Source: Prolixibacteraceae bacterium UBA1413
GTDB taxonomy: Bacteria > Bacteroidota > Bacteroidia > Bacteroidales > Prolixibacteraceae
Assembly: GCA_002304925.1 (NCBI GenBank)
Contig: DBPT01000030.1
Span: 11,006-28,198 of the forward strand
Direction of reading: 5' to 3'
DNA length: 17,193 bases
Of this stretch, positions 1-8,211 are shown piece after piece (position 1 is the first letter of the stretch; every line of letters starts with the position of its first letter). Below the pieces are notes generated by a model. The model did no database searches, was not told the DNA's origin, and was given only the letters and a program-made list of their open reading frames with translations. A program made the position numbers and the translations under genes.

Positions 1-56
<56 letters not shown>

Positions 57-93
57 CTGATGATTTAAATGATAAGTTAAAAAACAACAAGTT

Positions 94-1281
94 ATGGCTA
101 AAGAACATTTTAAAAGGGACAAGGAGCACGTCAACATCGGTACGATCGGTCACGTGGACCATGGCAAAACAACCCTAACGGCCGCCATTACCATGGTGCT
201 TGCCAAGAGAGGGTTGTCGGAAGTTAAATCTTTCGATGCGATTGACAACGCTCCCGAAGAAAAAGAAAGGGGTATTACCATCAACACCTCCCATGTGGAG
301 TATTCCACCGAGAAGAGGCATTATGCACACGTTGACTGTCCGGGGCACGCCGACTATGTGAAGAACATGGTTACGGGAGCAGCCCAGATGGATGGTGCCA
401 TTCTGGTTTGCGCAGCCACCGACGGTCCAATGCCACAGACCCGTGAACACATCCTGCTCGCCCGTCAGGTTAACGTTCCCCGTATCGTTGTTTTCATGAA
501 CAAAGTCGATATGGTTGACGATGAAGAATTGCTCGAATTGGTTGAAATGGAACTCCGTGACCTCCTGACTTTCTATAAGTTTGATGGTGACAATTCTCCC
601 GTGATCCGTGGTTCTGCCCTGGGCGCCATGAATGGCGAAGCCAAGTGGGAAGAAAAAGTGGTGGAACTCATGAATGCCGTGGACGAATGGATTCCGCTAC
701 CTGTCCGCGACAGGGACAAACCGTTCCTGATGCCCGTGGAAGACGTCTTCTCGATCACCGGCCGCGGTACCGTGGCAACCGGTCGTATCGAAACCGGCGT
801 GGTGCATACGGGTGACGAACTCCAGATCATCGGTCTGGGATCCGAAGGCCGTAAAACCGTTTGTACAGGGGTTGAAATGTTCCGGAAAATTCTGGACGAT
901 GGACAGGCCGGCGACAATGTTGGTCTGCTTCTCCGCGGTGTCGACAAGAAAGAGATCAAACGCGGTCAGATCCTTGCCAAACCCAACAGCATCAAACCAC
1001 ATACCCGCTTCAAAGCCGAGATTTACGTTCTGAAAAAAGAAGAAGGCGGCCGTCACACTCCGTTCCACAACAAGTACCGTCCGCAGTTCTACCTGCGTAC
1101 CCTTGACGTGACCGGTGAAATCCACCTTCCGGAAGGACGCGAAATGGTGATGCCCGGTGATAACGTCTCCATCGAAGTGGAACTGATTTACCCCGTCGCT
1201 CTGAACATCGGTCTTCGGTTTGCTATCCGTGAAGGCGGACGTACCGTAGGTGCCGGTCAGGTTACTGAAATTGTTGAATAA
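94..1281 (+). CDS. tuf: Translation elongation factor Tu (EF-Tu)
   Basis: A GTPase that carries aminoacyl-tRNA to the ribosomal A site in the cytoplasm. At 395 residues it has the normal full length. The GTP-binding motifs are all present: GHVDHGKT at residues 19-26, DCPGH at 81-85 with the catalytic His85, and NKVD at 136-139. The switch I region RGITIN is at 59-64. Domains 2 and 3 follow from about residue 210 to the end. The start is set by the conserved N-terminus MAKEHFKRDKEHVNIGTIGH. The leader before the ATG is A-rich with no Shine-Dalgarno motif, as is usual in Bacteroidota. It lies 37 bases after tRNA-Thr and 133 bases before secE. A hairpin at 1312-1335 may end part of its transcription. 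Confidence 0.98.
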   Translation: MAKEHFKRDKEHVNIGTIGHVDHGKTTLTAAITMVLAKRGLSEVKSFDAIDNAPEEKERGITINTSHVEYSTEKRHYAHVDCPGHADYVKNMVTGAAQMDGAILVCAATDGPMPQTREHILLARQVNVPRIVVFMNKVDMVDDEELLELVEMELRDLLTFYKFDGDNSPVIRGSALGAMNGEAKWEEKVVELMNAVDEWIPLPVRDRDKPFLMPVEDVFSITGRGTVATGRIETGVVHTGDELQIIGLGSEGRKTVCTGVEMFRKILDDGQAGDNVGLLLRGVDKKEIKRGQILAKPNSIKPHTRFKAEIYVLKKEEGGRHTPFHNKYRPQFYLRTLDVTGEIHLPEGREMVMPGDNVSIEVELIYPVALNIGLRFAIREGGRTVGAGQVTEIVE

Positions 1282-1311
1282 TACAGTTTTAGCATACAGA
1301 TAGATAGAAAT

Positions 1312-1340
1312 AGTCCCGGACTCCGGTCCGGGACTGTTTT
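1312..1340 (+). terminator. Terminator-like hairpin after tuf
   Basis: A perfect 10-bp GC-rich stem, AGTCCCGGAC (1312-1321) with GTCCGGGACT (1326-1335), closes a TCCG loop and is followed by GTTTT (1336-1340). A-rich bases at 1308-1310 can extend the pairing into the T-run. This looks like an intrinsic terminator with a short U-tract, so readthrough into secE is plausible. It could equally act as an mRNA 3'-end stabiliser for the highly expressed tuf transcript. Confidence 0.7.
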
Positions 1341-1399
1341 CGGGTGTTACTCAGACGGGAGTAGTGGATTCACCGTAAGTTCGACTCTTACCATCCGTA
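1341..1399 (+). pseudogene. Degenerate tRNA-like sequence, probably a tRNA-Trp relic
   Basis: This stretch folds like a tRNA missing about 12 bases. Acceptor stem: CGGGTG (1341-1346) pairs with CATCCG (1392-1397), one G-U included. D-arm: ACTC (1349-1352) pairs with GAGT (1359-1362) around AGACGG, which keeps the GG. T-arm: a perfect 5-bp stem (1375-1379 with 1387-1391) holds the canonical loop TTCGACT. The anticodon arm is reduced to GTG/CAC (1364-1366, 1371-1373) around four bases, so no anticodon can be read. Total length is about 60 instead of 72-76. The position between tuf and secE is where many bacteria carry tRNA-Trp, which is the only reason to name tryptophan. It could be a decayed gene, a retained RNA-processing signal, or an assembly deletion. 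Confidence 0.6.
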
Positions 1400-1414
1400 C
1401 AAATTCAATTCACC

Positions 1415-1612
1415 ATGTTTAAAAAAATCAGTAATAACGTTCGGGAGGCCTTTGATGAACTTCTTCATAAAGTTACATGGCCTACCTGGAAAGAGCTGCA
1501 AAGCAGCGCTTTGGTTGTAATGGTTGCTTCCTTCATTATAGCACTCGTAGTCTTCGTTATGGATATCTCTTTTGAGAACATAATGAAGTTTATTTATGGG
1601 TTATTTTACTAA
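1415..1612 (+). CDS. secE: Preprotein translocase subunit SecE
   Basis: The small subunit of the SecYEG channel in the inner membrane; it clamps SecY and is needed for export and membrane insertion of proteins. The 65-residue product is the short single-span form found in most bacteria outside the enterics. The family signature KVTWPTWKEL lies at residues 19-28 on the amphipathic cytoplasmic helix. It is followed by one hydrophobic segment at about residues 31-49. The order secE-nusG-rplK is highly conserved and supports the call. The gap to nusG is 18 bases with no terminator, so the two are co-transcribed. Confidence 0.96.
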   Translation: MFKKISNNVREAFDELLHKVTWPTWKELQSSALVVMVASFIIALVVFVMDISFENIMKFIYGLFY

Positions 1613-1630
1613 TTAACAACTGAAGAAGCC

Positions 1631-2179
1631 ATGAGCGATTCTGAAAGAAAATGGTATGTCCTTCGGGCAATTGGAGGCAAGGAGAAGAAGGTGAAGGAAT
1701 ACGTGGAAAACGAAATTGCGAAAGGCGGACTTCAGGGATTCGTGACACAGGTTTTGATACCGACAGAAAAGGTGTATCAGATCAGAAACGGAAAAAAAAT
1801 CAGCAAGGAAAGAAGCTTTTACCCCGGTTATGTGCTTGTCGAAGCCACACTGGCAGGCGAAGTTGCCCATATTTTGCGCAACATCCCCAATGTGATCGGC
1901 TTCCTGGGCGACACCAAAGGGGGAGACCCGGTGCCGTTAAGGCAAAATGAGGTCAACCGTATCCTGGGAAAAGTGGACGAACTCGCCGATACCGGAGAAG
2001 AATTGAACATCCCGTTCGTGGTAGGTGAAACCATAAAAGTAATCGACGGACCATTTAACGGCTTCAACGGAACCATTGAAATCATCAATGAGGAAAAGAA
2101 AAAGCTGCAGGTGATGGTGAAGATTTTTGGTAGAAAGACTCCTTTGGAACTCAGTTTTTTACAGGTTGAGAAGGAGTAG
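1631..2179 (+). CDS. nusG: Transcription termination/antitermination factor NusG
   Basis: NusG binds the RNA polymerase clamp through its N-terminal domain and contacts Rho or ribosomal S10 through its C-terminal domain. The 182-residue protein has the NGN domain at about residues 6-110, opening with KWYVLRAIGGKEKKV and containing the typical FYPGYVLV at 63-70. A KOW domain follows at about 128-182, with VVGETIKVIDGPFNGFNGTI in its first part. Length and operon position mark it as the housekeeping copy, not one of the UpxY-type NusG paralogues that control capsule operons in Bacteroidota. It sits 21 bases before rplK. Confidence 0.97.
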   Translation: MSDSERKWYVLRAIGGKEKKVKEYVENEIAKGGLQGFVTQVLIPTEKVYQIRNGKKISKERSFYPGYVLVEATLAGEVAHILRNIPNVIGFLGDTKGGDPVPLRQNEVNRILGKVDELADTGEELNIPFVVGETIKVIDGPFNGFNGTIEIINEEKKKLQVMVKIFGRKTPLELSFLQVEKE

Positions 2180-2200
2180 AAAACGCTCTAAAATTTTGCT

Positions 2201-2644
2201 ATGGCGAAAGAAATTGCTGGATTAATCAAGTTGCAGATTAAAGGGGGTGCTGCAAATCCATCACCTCCGGTAGGCCCGGCATTAGGTTCAAAAGGGGTTA
2301 ACATCATGCAGTTCTGTAAACTTTTCAATGCCCGGACCCAAGACCAGGCAGGGAAAGTGCTTCCCGTTGTGATTACAGTGTATGTGGATAAATCGTTTGA
2401 TTTCATCGTCAAACAACCCCCTGTGGCCATTCAATTGCTCGAAGCTTCTAAGGCTAAAACGGGATCGGCTGAACCCAACCTTAAAAAGGTCGCCTCAGTC
2501 TCCTGGGATCAGGTAAAACAAATTGCAGAAGGCAAAATGTCGGACCTGAACTGTTTTACCGTTGAAGCGGCGATGCAAATGGTAGCCGGTACTGCCAGAA
2601 GCATGGGGATCACCGTCGAAGGGAACGCCCCATTCAATAATTAA
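2201..2644 (+). CDS. rplK: 50S ribosomal protein L11
   Basis: L11 binds 23S rRNA at the base of the L7/L12 stalk, within the GTPase-associated centre used by EF-Tu and EF-G. The 147-residue protein has the N-terminal family motif PPVGPALGSKGVNI beginning at residue 22. The C-terminal rRNA-binding domain runs from about residue 75, with GTARSMGI at 130-137. Length is typical. In E. coli, L1 represses translation of the rplK-rplA message from a leader near the rplK start. The 21-base gap here shows no obvious L1-site mimic, so that regulation cannot be claimed. Confidence 0.97.
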   Translation: MAKEIAGLIKLQIKGGAANPSPPVGPALGSKGVNIMQFCKLFNARTQDQAGKVLPVVITVYVDKSFDFIVKQPPVAIQLLEASKAKTGSAEPNLKKVASVSWDQVKQIAEGKMSDLNCFTVEAAMQMVAGTARSMGITVEGNAPFNN

Positions 2645-2658
2645 TTAAATCTTTTACA

Positions 2659-3354
2659 ATGGGCAGAATTACGAAAAATAAAAAAGCCGCACTCGGGAAA
2701 ATCGAAAAGACGAAGATGTACTCCCTCGACGAAGCTGCTGCACTGGTGAAGGAAATTACCTTTACCAAGTTCGACGCATCGGTCGATATCGACATCCGTC
2801 TGGGTGTTGACCCGAGAAAGGCTAACCAAATGGTTAGAGGCGTAGTTTCGTTACCCCATGGAACCGGAAAGGAAGTGCGGGTTCTGGCTTTGGTAACCTC
2901 TGACAAGGAACAGGAAGCCAAAGATGCCGGAGCCGATTTTGTAGGTCTCGAGGAATATATCGAGAAGATCAAAGGCGGTTGGACCGATGTGGATGTGATT
3001 ATTACCATGCCCCCTGTCATGGGGAAAATCGGAGCCCTGGGAAGAATTCTCGGTCCGCGCGGACTGATGCCCAATCCCAAATCAGGCACAGTAACCATGG
3101 ATGTCGGAAAAGCTGTCCAGGAAGTCAAACAAGGAAAAATAGACTTCAAAGTCGATAAGTTTGGCATCGTCCATACTTCCATCGGGAAAGTCTCTTTTAC
3201 CCCTGACAAACTGATGGACAACGCCCGTGAATTTGTCAATACCATTGTCAAACTCAAACCCGTTGCCGCAAAAGGCACCTACATCAAAAGCATTTATCTC
3301 TCCAGTACCATGAGCCCTGGTATCCAAGTCGAACCCAAGTCAGTTACTGACTAA
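2659..3354 (+). CDS. rplA: 50S ribosomal protein L1
   Basis: L1 binds helices 76-78 of 23S rRNA and forms the mobile L1 stalk that helps release E-site tRNA; in several bacteria it also represses its own operon. The 231-residue length is normal. The signature GRILGPRGLMPNPKSGTV lies at residues 128-145 and is the clearest family marker. The basic N-terminus (MGRITKNKKAALGKIEK) is typical for the family. The gene starts 14 bases after rplK and stops 12 bases before rplJ, indicating a single message. Confidence 0.97.
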   Translation: MGRITKNKKAALGKIEKTKMYSLDEAAALVKEITFTKFDASVDIDIRLGVDPRKANQMVRGVVSLPHGTGKEVRVLALVTSDKEQEAKDAGADFVGLEEYIEKIKGGWTDVDVIITMPPVMGKIGALGRILGPRGLMPNPKSGTVTMDVGKAVQEVKQGKIDFKVDKFGIVHTSIGKVSFTPDKLMDNAREFVNTIVKLKPVAAKGTYIKSIYLSSTMSPGIQVEPKSVTD

Positions 3355-3366
3355 AAATGCGTTGTT

Positions 3367-3885
3367 ATGAAGAGTTCTGAAAAAAAGGTCGTCATTGATT
3401 CGCTGACCGAACAAATTAAGAAATACAACCATTTTTACCTTGCTGACATTAGTGGCCTCAATGCCGAAGGTACCAGTGAGCTGAGGAGACGTTGCTTCAA
3501 AAAGGAGGTGAAACTGGTTGTTGTAAAAAACACCCTGCTGCGTAAGGCGCTGGAAAATTCCGGCAAGGATGCTTCCGGCCTGTTTGACATTCTGAAAGGC
3601 ACCACTTCGGTGATGTTCAGCGACCAGGGTAATGAGCCAGCCAAACTGATCAAAGATTTTAAAAAGATCCACAAAACAACCTTGCTTAAAGGCGCTTTTG
3701 TCGAAGAGTCGGTTTATATCGGCGATGATCAGTTAGAGGCACTTATCAATGTTAAATCCAAAAATGAACTGGTTGCCGATCTCGTGGCCTTGTTACAATC
3801 ACCCATCAAAACCGTGCTTTCCCAGTTACAGTCGGGTGGTACTATTTTACACGGAGTATTGAAAACTCTGGAAGAAAGAGAATGA
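3367..3885 (+). CDS. rplJ: 50S ribosomal protein L10
   Basis: L10 anchors the L7/L12 dimers to the ribosome and forms the base of the stalk. The 172-residue protein has the expected N-terminal rRNA-binding domain, including FYLADISGLNAEGTSELRR (residues 23-41) and LVVVKNTLLRKAL (51-63). A C-terminal helical tail carries the L7/L12 docking sites. In E. coli the L10-L12 complex represses the operon through a long structured leader before rplJ. Here the gap to rplA is only 12 bases, so any such site would have to lie inside the end of rplA, or be absent. The gap to rplL is 33 bases and contains an 8-base T-run. Confidence 0.96.
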   Translation: MKSSEKKVVIDSLTEQIKKYNHFYLADISGLNAEGTSELRRRCFKKEVKLVVVKNTLLRKALENSGKDASGLFDILKGTTSVMFSDQGNEPAKLIKDFKKIHKTTLLKGAFVEESVYIGDDQLEALINVKSKNELVADLVALLQSPIKTVLSQLQSGGTILHGVLKTLEERE

Positions 3886-3918
3886 TTTTTTTTGTTTAAA
3901 CAACTTAAATTAAATACA

Positions 3919-4299
3919 ATGGCAGATTTAAAACAGCTTGCAGCTGAGTTAGTGAACTTGACTGTTAAAGAGGTTAACGAATTGTCCAAAATTCTGAAAG
4001 ATGAGTATGGCATTGAACCGGCCGCCGCAGCAGTAGCTGTCGCTGGTCCTGTGGCAGCCAGTACTGAAGTTGCAGAAGAGGCTGTTCAAACCGAATTTGA
4101 TGTTGTCCTTAAGTTCGGAGGTCAATCCAAACTGGCGGTGGTAAAACTCGTAAAAGAATTAACAGGCCTTGGCTTGAAAGAAGCCAAAGAATTGGTTGAC
4201 GCAGCTCCCAAGGCAGTAAAGGAAAAAGTCTCTAAGGAAGAAGCTGAAGCTTTAAAAGCCCAGCTCGAAGAAGCCGGAGCGGAAGTTGAAATTAAATAG
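3919..4299 (+). CDS. rplL: 50S ribosomal protein L7/L12
   Basis: L7/L12 is the multi-copy stalk protein that recruits and stimulates the translational GTPases. I place the start at the ATG at 3919 (MADLKQLAAELVNLTVKEVN), giving 126 residues, the family norm. A longer reading frame from a TTG at 3892 would add nine residues that match nothing in the family. The N-terminal dimerisation domain covers about residues 1-33. An alanine/valine-rich hinge covers 34-56. The globular C-terminal domain runs from 57, with LVKELTGLGLKEAKELVD forming the factor-binding helices. A terminator-like hairpin follows 24 bases after the stop. Confidence 0.97.
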   Translation: MADLKQLAAELVNLTVKEVNELSKILKDEYGIEPAAAAVAVAGPVAASTEVAEEAVQTEFDVVLKFGGQSKLAVVKLVKELTGLGLKEAKELVDAAPKAVKEKVSKEEAEALKAQLEEAGAEVEIK

Positions 4300-4322
4300 G
4301 TGGAACCTTATTTAATTGGTAT

Positions 4323-4361
4323 GGTTTAGAATCTCGCTCCGGCAAGATTCTAAACCTTTTT
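4323..4361 (+). terminator. Attenuator-like intrinsic terminator between rplL and rpoB
   Basis: A perfect 12-bp stem, GGTTTAGAATCT (4323-4334) with AGATTCTAAACC (4345-4356), is followed at once by five Ts (4357-4361). The 10-base loop can form a further small GC pairing. It has the full form of an intrinsic terminator yet lies inside an operon, 38 bases before the rpoB start, with no recognisable promoter behind it. In E. coli a partial terminator at the same place lowers rpoBC expression relative to the ribosomal protein genes. The same role is the simplest inference here. Confidence 0.8.
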
Positions 4362-4398
4362 GTATTTATATTTTTACTACTTAACCCAGTATAAATAC

Positions 4399-7300
4399 AT
4401 GTTTATAAATAAAACGAACGAGAGGATTAGTTTCTCATCATCACATACTAGGTATGACTACCCCGACTTCCTGGAAGTGCAGGTAAAATCATTCAGGGAT
4501 TTTTTTCAATTAAAGACAACACCTGAAAACCGGAAAAATGAGGGACTTTTCAGAGTTTTTCAGGAGAACTTTCCGATTTCCGATACCAGGAATAATTTCG
4601 TGCTCGAATTTATCGATTACCAGGTTGATCCCCCGCGTTATACCATCGAGGAATGTATTGAAAGAGGCCTGACCTTCAGCGTCCCGCTTAAGGCCAAGCT
4701 GAAACTCTACTGCACCGATCCGGAACATGAGGACTTTGATACCGTGGTACAGGACGTTTACCTCGGCACAGTCCCGTATATGACCGACAAGGGGACATTT
4801 ATCATCAACGGTGCCGAAAGGGTTATCGTATCCCAGCTGCATCGCTCGCCAGGCGTTTTCTTCGGGCAAAGTATACATGCAAACGGCACCAAGCTTTATT
4901 CAGCCCGTATCATCCCTTTTAAGGGGTCGTGGATTGAATTCGCCACTGACATCAACAGCGTGATGTATGCTTATATCGACCGGAAAAAGAAGCTGCCGGT
5001 CACAACGCTCCTCAGGGCTATAGGCTATGAAAGCGATAAAGACATTCTTGAAATTTTTGACTTGGCCGATGAAATCAAGGTTTCGAAAACCGGTCTTAAA
5101 AAGGTCATTGGCTGGAGACTGGCAGCCCGTGTCCTGAAATCATGGGTCGAAGATTTCGTCGATGAAGATACGGGCGAAGTGGTGTCGATCGAAAGGAATG
5201 AGGTGATTATCGACCGCGAAACCATTCTTACCGATGACCACATCGATGCAATTATCGATGCAGGCGTCAAAACCATTCTCCTTCATAAGGAAGACCAGAA
5301 TCAGCAGGATTTTGCGATCATCTACAATACCCTGCAAAAAGACCCCTGCAATTCGGAAAAAGAGGCAGTTCTCCATATTTACCGGCAGTTACGCAATGCC
5401 GAGCCGCCCGATGAAGCCACCGCCAGGGATGTTATTGACAAACTTTTTTTCTCCGACAAGCGTTACGATCTCGGAGATGTCGGCCGATACCGGATCAATA
5501 AAAAGCTGGGCCTCAATATCGACATGGAAGTGAGGATCCTTACCCGGGAAGATATCATCGAAATTATCAAATATTTGATCCAGTTGGTCAATTCACGGAC
5601 CGATGTGGATGATATCGACCATCTGAGCAACCGCCGGGTCAGAACCGTCGGGGAACAGATGTTCGCCCAATTTGGTGTCGGGCTGGCCAGGATGGCCAGA
5701 ACCATCAGGGAAAGAATGAATGTCAGGGACAATGAGGTGTTTACCCCCATCGACCTGATCAATTCCAAAACCCTTTCTTCGGTTATAAACTCCTTCTTTG
5801 GCACTAATGCCCTTTCGCAGTTTATGGATCAGACCAACCCGCTGGCCGAGATGACCCATAAGCGGAGGATGTCGGCACTCGGACCGGGAGGTCTTAGCCG
5901 TGAAAGGGCAGGATTTGAAGTACGTGACGTCCATTATACCCATTATGGCCGCCTCTGTCCCATCGAAACCCCCGAAGGACCCAATATCGGTCTGATCTCT
6001 TCGTTGTGCGTGTATGCCAAAATCACTGACCTGGGATTTATTGCGACACCGTACCGGAAAGTAAGCAATGGAAAGGTAGACCTTTCTGCGGAAGGGGTTA
6101 CCTATCTTACAGCGGAGGAAGAGGAAAGCATCATCATTGCGCAGGCAAACGCTCCCCTGGATAGTGATGGCAATTTCATAAGGCCCAAAGTTAAAGCCAG
6201 GCTCGACGGAGATTATCCGTTGATCGACCGGGAGGAAGTTCAGCTCATGGACGTGGGTCCCAACCAGATCGCCTCGGTAGCGGCCTCCCTGATCCCCTTC
6301 CTGGAACATGACGATGCCAACAGGGCGCTCATGGGATCAAACATGATGCGGCAGGCAGTCCCCCTGCTCCGCCCGGAAGCCCCCATCGTGGGCACCGGCC
6401 TGGAAGGAAGGGCCGCCTCCGATTCCCGGATCCTGATCAAAGCCGAAGACGACGGGGTCGTGGAATATGTCGACGCTCGCCAGATCATCGTCCGCTACGA
6501 CATGAACGATGATGATAAGTTCGTCAGATTTGATCCTGAACTGGTTACCTATGACCTCCCCAAATATGCCAAAACAAACCAGGGAACTACCGTTGACCTC
6601 AAACCCATCGTCTCAAAAGGACAAAGAATCAGGTCCGGACAGGTCCTTACCGAAGGTTACGCAACACAAAACGGAGAACTTGCCCTGGGGCGCAACCTGA
6701 TGGTGGCCTTTATGCCCTGGCAGGGATATAATTATGAGGATGCCATTGTTGTTTCGGAACGCGTCGTCAGGGAAGATGTCTTTACCTCGGTGCACGTTGA
6801 TGAGTACAGCCTGGAAGTCCGCGATACCAAAAGAGGAGTGGAGGAATTCACCTCCGACATTCCCAATGTCAGCGAAGATGCGACACGCAATCTTGATGAA
6901 AACGGACTCATCAGGATCGGAGCCGATGTAAAACCCGGCGATATCCTGATTGGGAAAATTACTCCCAAGGGGGAATCAGATCCCTCACCCGAGGAAAAAC
7001 TGCTCCGCGCTATCTTTGGCGACAAAGCCGGAGATGTGAAAGATGCCTCCCTGAAAGCTTCCCCCAGTCTGAACGGGGTGGTGATTGACAAAAAATTGTT
7101 CTCCAGGGTGGCCAAGGAGAAAAAGGGCAAACTGATGACAAAACCGCTCCTGGATCAGATCGACGAGAAATTCGAGAAAGAAGTATCTGCTCTGCGAAAC
7201 CGGCTGGAGGAAAAGCTCTTTGAAATGGTTTCCGGGAAGACCTCCCAGGGTGTCAAGGATTATTACGGAACGGAAATCATCCATAAGGGTGTGAAATTTA

Positions 7301-8211
7301 CCCTGAAGCAGCTTCAAGAGGTTGATTTTTTGACGGTTAACCCATCTAAGTGGACCACTGACAAGGACAAGAACGACCTGATCTTCCGGGTGGTCAACAA
7401 TTATATCATGAAATACAAGGAAGCTGAAGCGGTTTCGCGCAGGGAACGTTTCAACGTGACCATCGGCGACGAATTGCCTGCCGGTATTATTCAGCTTGCC
7501 AAGGTATATATTGCCAAGAAACGTAAACTTCAGATCGGGGATAAGATGGCAGGGCGCCATGGGAACAAGGGTATTGTTTCGCGGGTTGTCCGCGTCGAAG
7601 ATATGCCTTTTCTGGCTGACGGAACCGCGGTGGATATCGTTCTGAATCCGCTGGGCGTACCTTCCCGAATGAACCTGGGCCAGATTTACGAAACTGTGCT
7701 GGGATGGGCCGGCAAGGAATTGGGATTGAAATTCTCAACCCCCATCTTTGACGGAGCTTCCCTTGAAAACATCACCGAATACACCGAAAAGGCAGGAATC
7801 CCGAAATTTGGCAAGACCGTCCTTTATGATGGGGAAACCGGTGAACCCTTTGACCAGGCAGCCACGGTGGGCATCATTTATATGATGAAACTGGGACACA
7901 TGGTGGAAGATAAAATGCACGCCCGGTCCATCGGTCCTTACTCTCTGATCACCCAGCAACCTCTCGGCGGAAAAGCACAGTTCGGCGGACAGCGGTTCGG
8001 GGAAATGGAGGTTTGGGCACTCGAAGCTTTCGGCGCCTCCCACATCCTCCAGGAAATCCTTACCGTGAAATCTGACGACGTCATGGGAAGGGCAAAAGCA
8101 TATGAATCGATCGTAAAAGGTGAGCCGATGCCTCAACCTGGAATCCCGGAATCACTCAATGTACTGTTGCATGAGTTGAGAGGGCTGGGATTGAGCGTTA
8201 GAATGGAATAA
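4399..8211 (+). CDS. rpoB: DNA-directed RNA polymerase subunit beta
   Basis: One of the two large catalytic subunits of RNA polymerase. I choose the ATG at 4399 (MFINKTNERISFSSSHTRYDYPDFLEVQ), giving 1270 residues, as in related Bacteroidota. A frame from a TTG at 4360 would begin inside the T-run of the preceding hairpin and is unlikely. Visible landmarks are the rifampicin pocket SQFMDQTNPLAEMTHKRR at about residues 473-490, then GPNIGLI. The GDKMAGRHGNKG motif near the active centre is at 1047-1058, and the C-terminal RFGEMEVWALEAFGA interacts with beta'. The pocket residues match rifampicin-sensitive enzymes: E. coli Q513, D516, H526, R529 and S531 correspond to Q474, D477, H487, R490 and S492. 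rpoC follows after 55 bases. Confidence 0.98.
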   Translation: MFINKTNERISFSSSHTRYDYPDFLEVQVKSFRDFFQLKTTPENRKNEGLFRVFQENFPISDTRNNFVLEFIDYQVDPPRYTIEECIERGLTFSVPLKAKLKLYCTDPEHEDFDTVVQDVYLGTVPYMTDKGTFIINGAERVIVSQLHRSPGVFFGQSIHANGTKLYSARIIPFKGSWIEFATDINSVMYAYIDRKKKLPVTTLLRAIGYESDKDILEIFDLADEIKVSKTGLKKVIGWRLAARVLKSWVEDFVDEDTGEVVSIERNEVIIDRETILTDDHIDAIIDAGVKTILLHKEDQNQQDFAIIYNTLQKDPCNSEKEAVLHIYRQLRNAEPPDEATARDVIDKLFFSDKRYDLGDVGRYRINKKLGLNIDMEVRILTREDIIEIIKYLIQLVNSRTDVDDIDHLSNRRVRTVGEQMFAQFGVGLARMARTIRERMNVRDNEVFTPIDLINSKTLSSVINSFFGTNALSQFMDQTNPLAEMTHKRRMSALGPGGLSRERAGFEVRDVHYTHYGRLCPIETPEGPNIGLISSLCVYAKITDLGFIATPYRKVSNGKVDLSAEGVTYLTAEEEESIIIAQANAPLDSDGNFIRPKVKARLDGDYPLIDREEVQLMDVGPNQIASVAASLIPFLEHDDANRALMGSNMMRQAVPLLRPEAPIVGTGLEGRAASDSRILIKAEDDGVVEYVDARQIIVRYDMNDDDKFVRFDPELVTYDLPKYAKTNQGTTVDLKPIVSKGQRIRSGQVLTEGYATQNGELALGRNLMVAFMPWQGYNYEDAIVVSERVVREDVFTSVHVDEYSLEVRDTKRGVEEFTSDIPNVSEDATRNLDENGLIRIGADVKPGDILIGKITPKGESDPSPEEKLLRAIFGDKAGDVKDASLKASPSLNGVVIDKKLFSRVAKEKKGKLMTKPLLDQIDEKFEKEVSALRNRLEEKLFEMVSGKTSQGVKDYYGTEIIHKGVKFTLKQLQEVDFLTVNPSKWTTDKDKNDLIFRVVNNYIMKYKEAEAVSRRERFNVTIGDELPAGIIQLAKVYIAKKRKLQIGDKMAGRHGNKGIVSRVVRVEDMPFLADGTAVDIVLNPLGVPSRMNLGQIYETVLGWAGKELGLKFSTPIFDGASLENITEYTEKAGIPKFGKTVLYDGETGEPFDQAATVGIIYMMKLGHMVEDKMHARSIGPYSLITQQPLGGKAQFGGQRFGEMEVWALEAFGASHILQEILTVKSDDVMGRAKAYESIVKGEPMPQPGIPESLNVLLHELRGLGLSVRME

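Noticed and set aside
573..1125. Antisense reading frames over tuf and, similarly, over rpoB, rpoC and etf genes
   Set aside because: They are shadows of strongly conserved + strand genes, with no start context or recognisable product.
3355..3366. Search for an L10 autoregulatory leader before rplJ
   Set aside because: The gap is only 12 bases and no kink-turn-like structure could be recognised.
3892..3918. Longer L7/L12 reading frame starting at TTG 3892
   Set aside because: The nine added residues have no family match, and the ATG at 3919 gives the standard N-terminus and length.
4360..4398. Longer RpoB frame starting at TTG 4360
   Set aside because: It would begin within the T-run of the rplL-rpoB hairpin; the ATG at 4399 fits RpoB N-termini.
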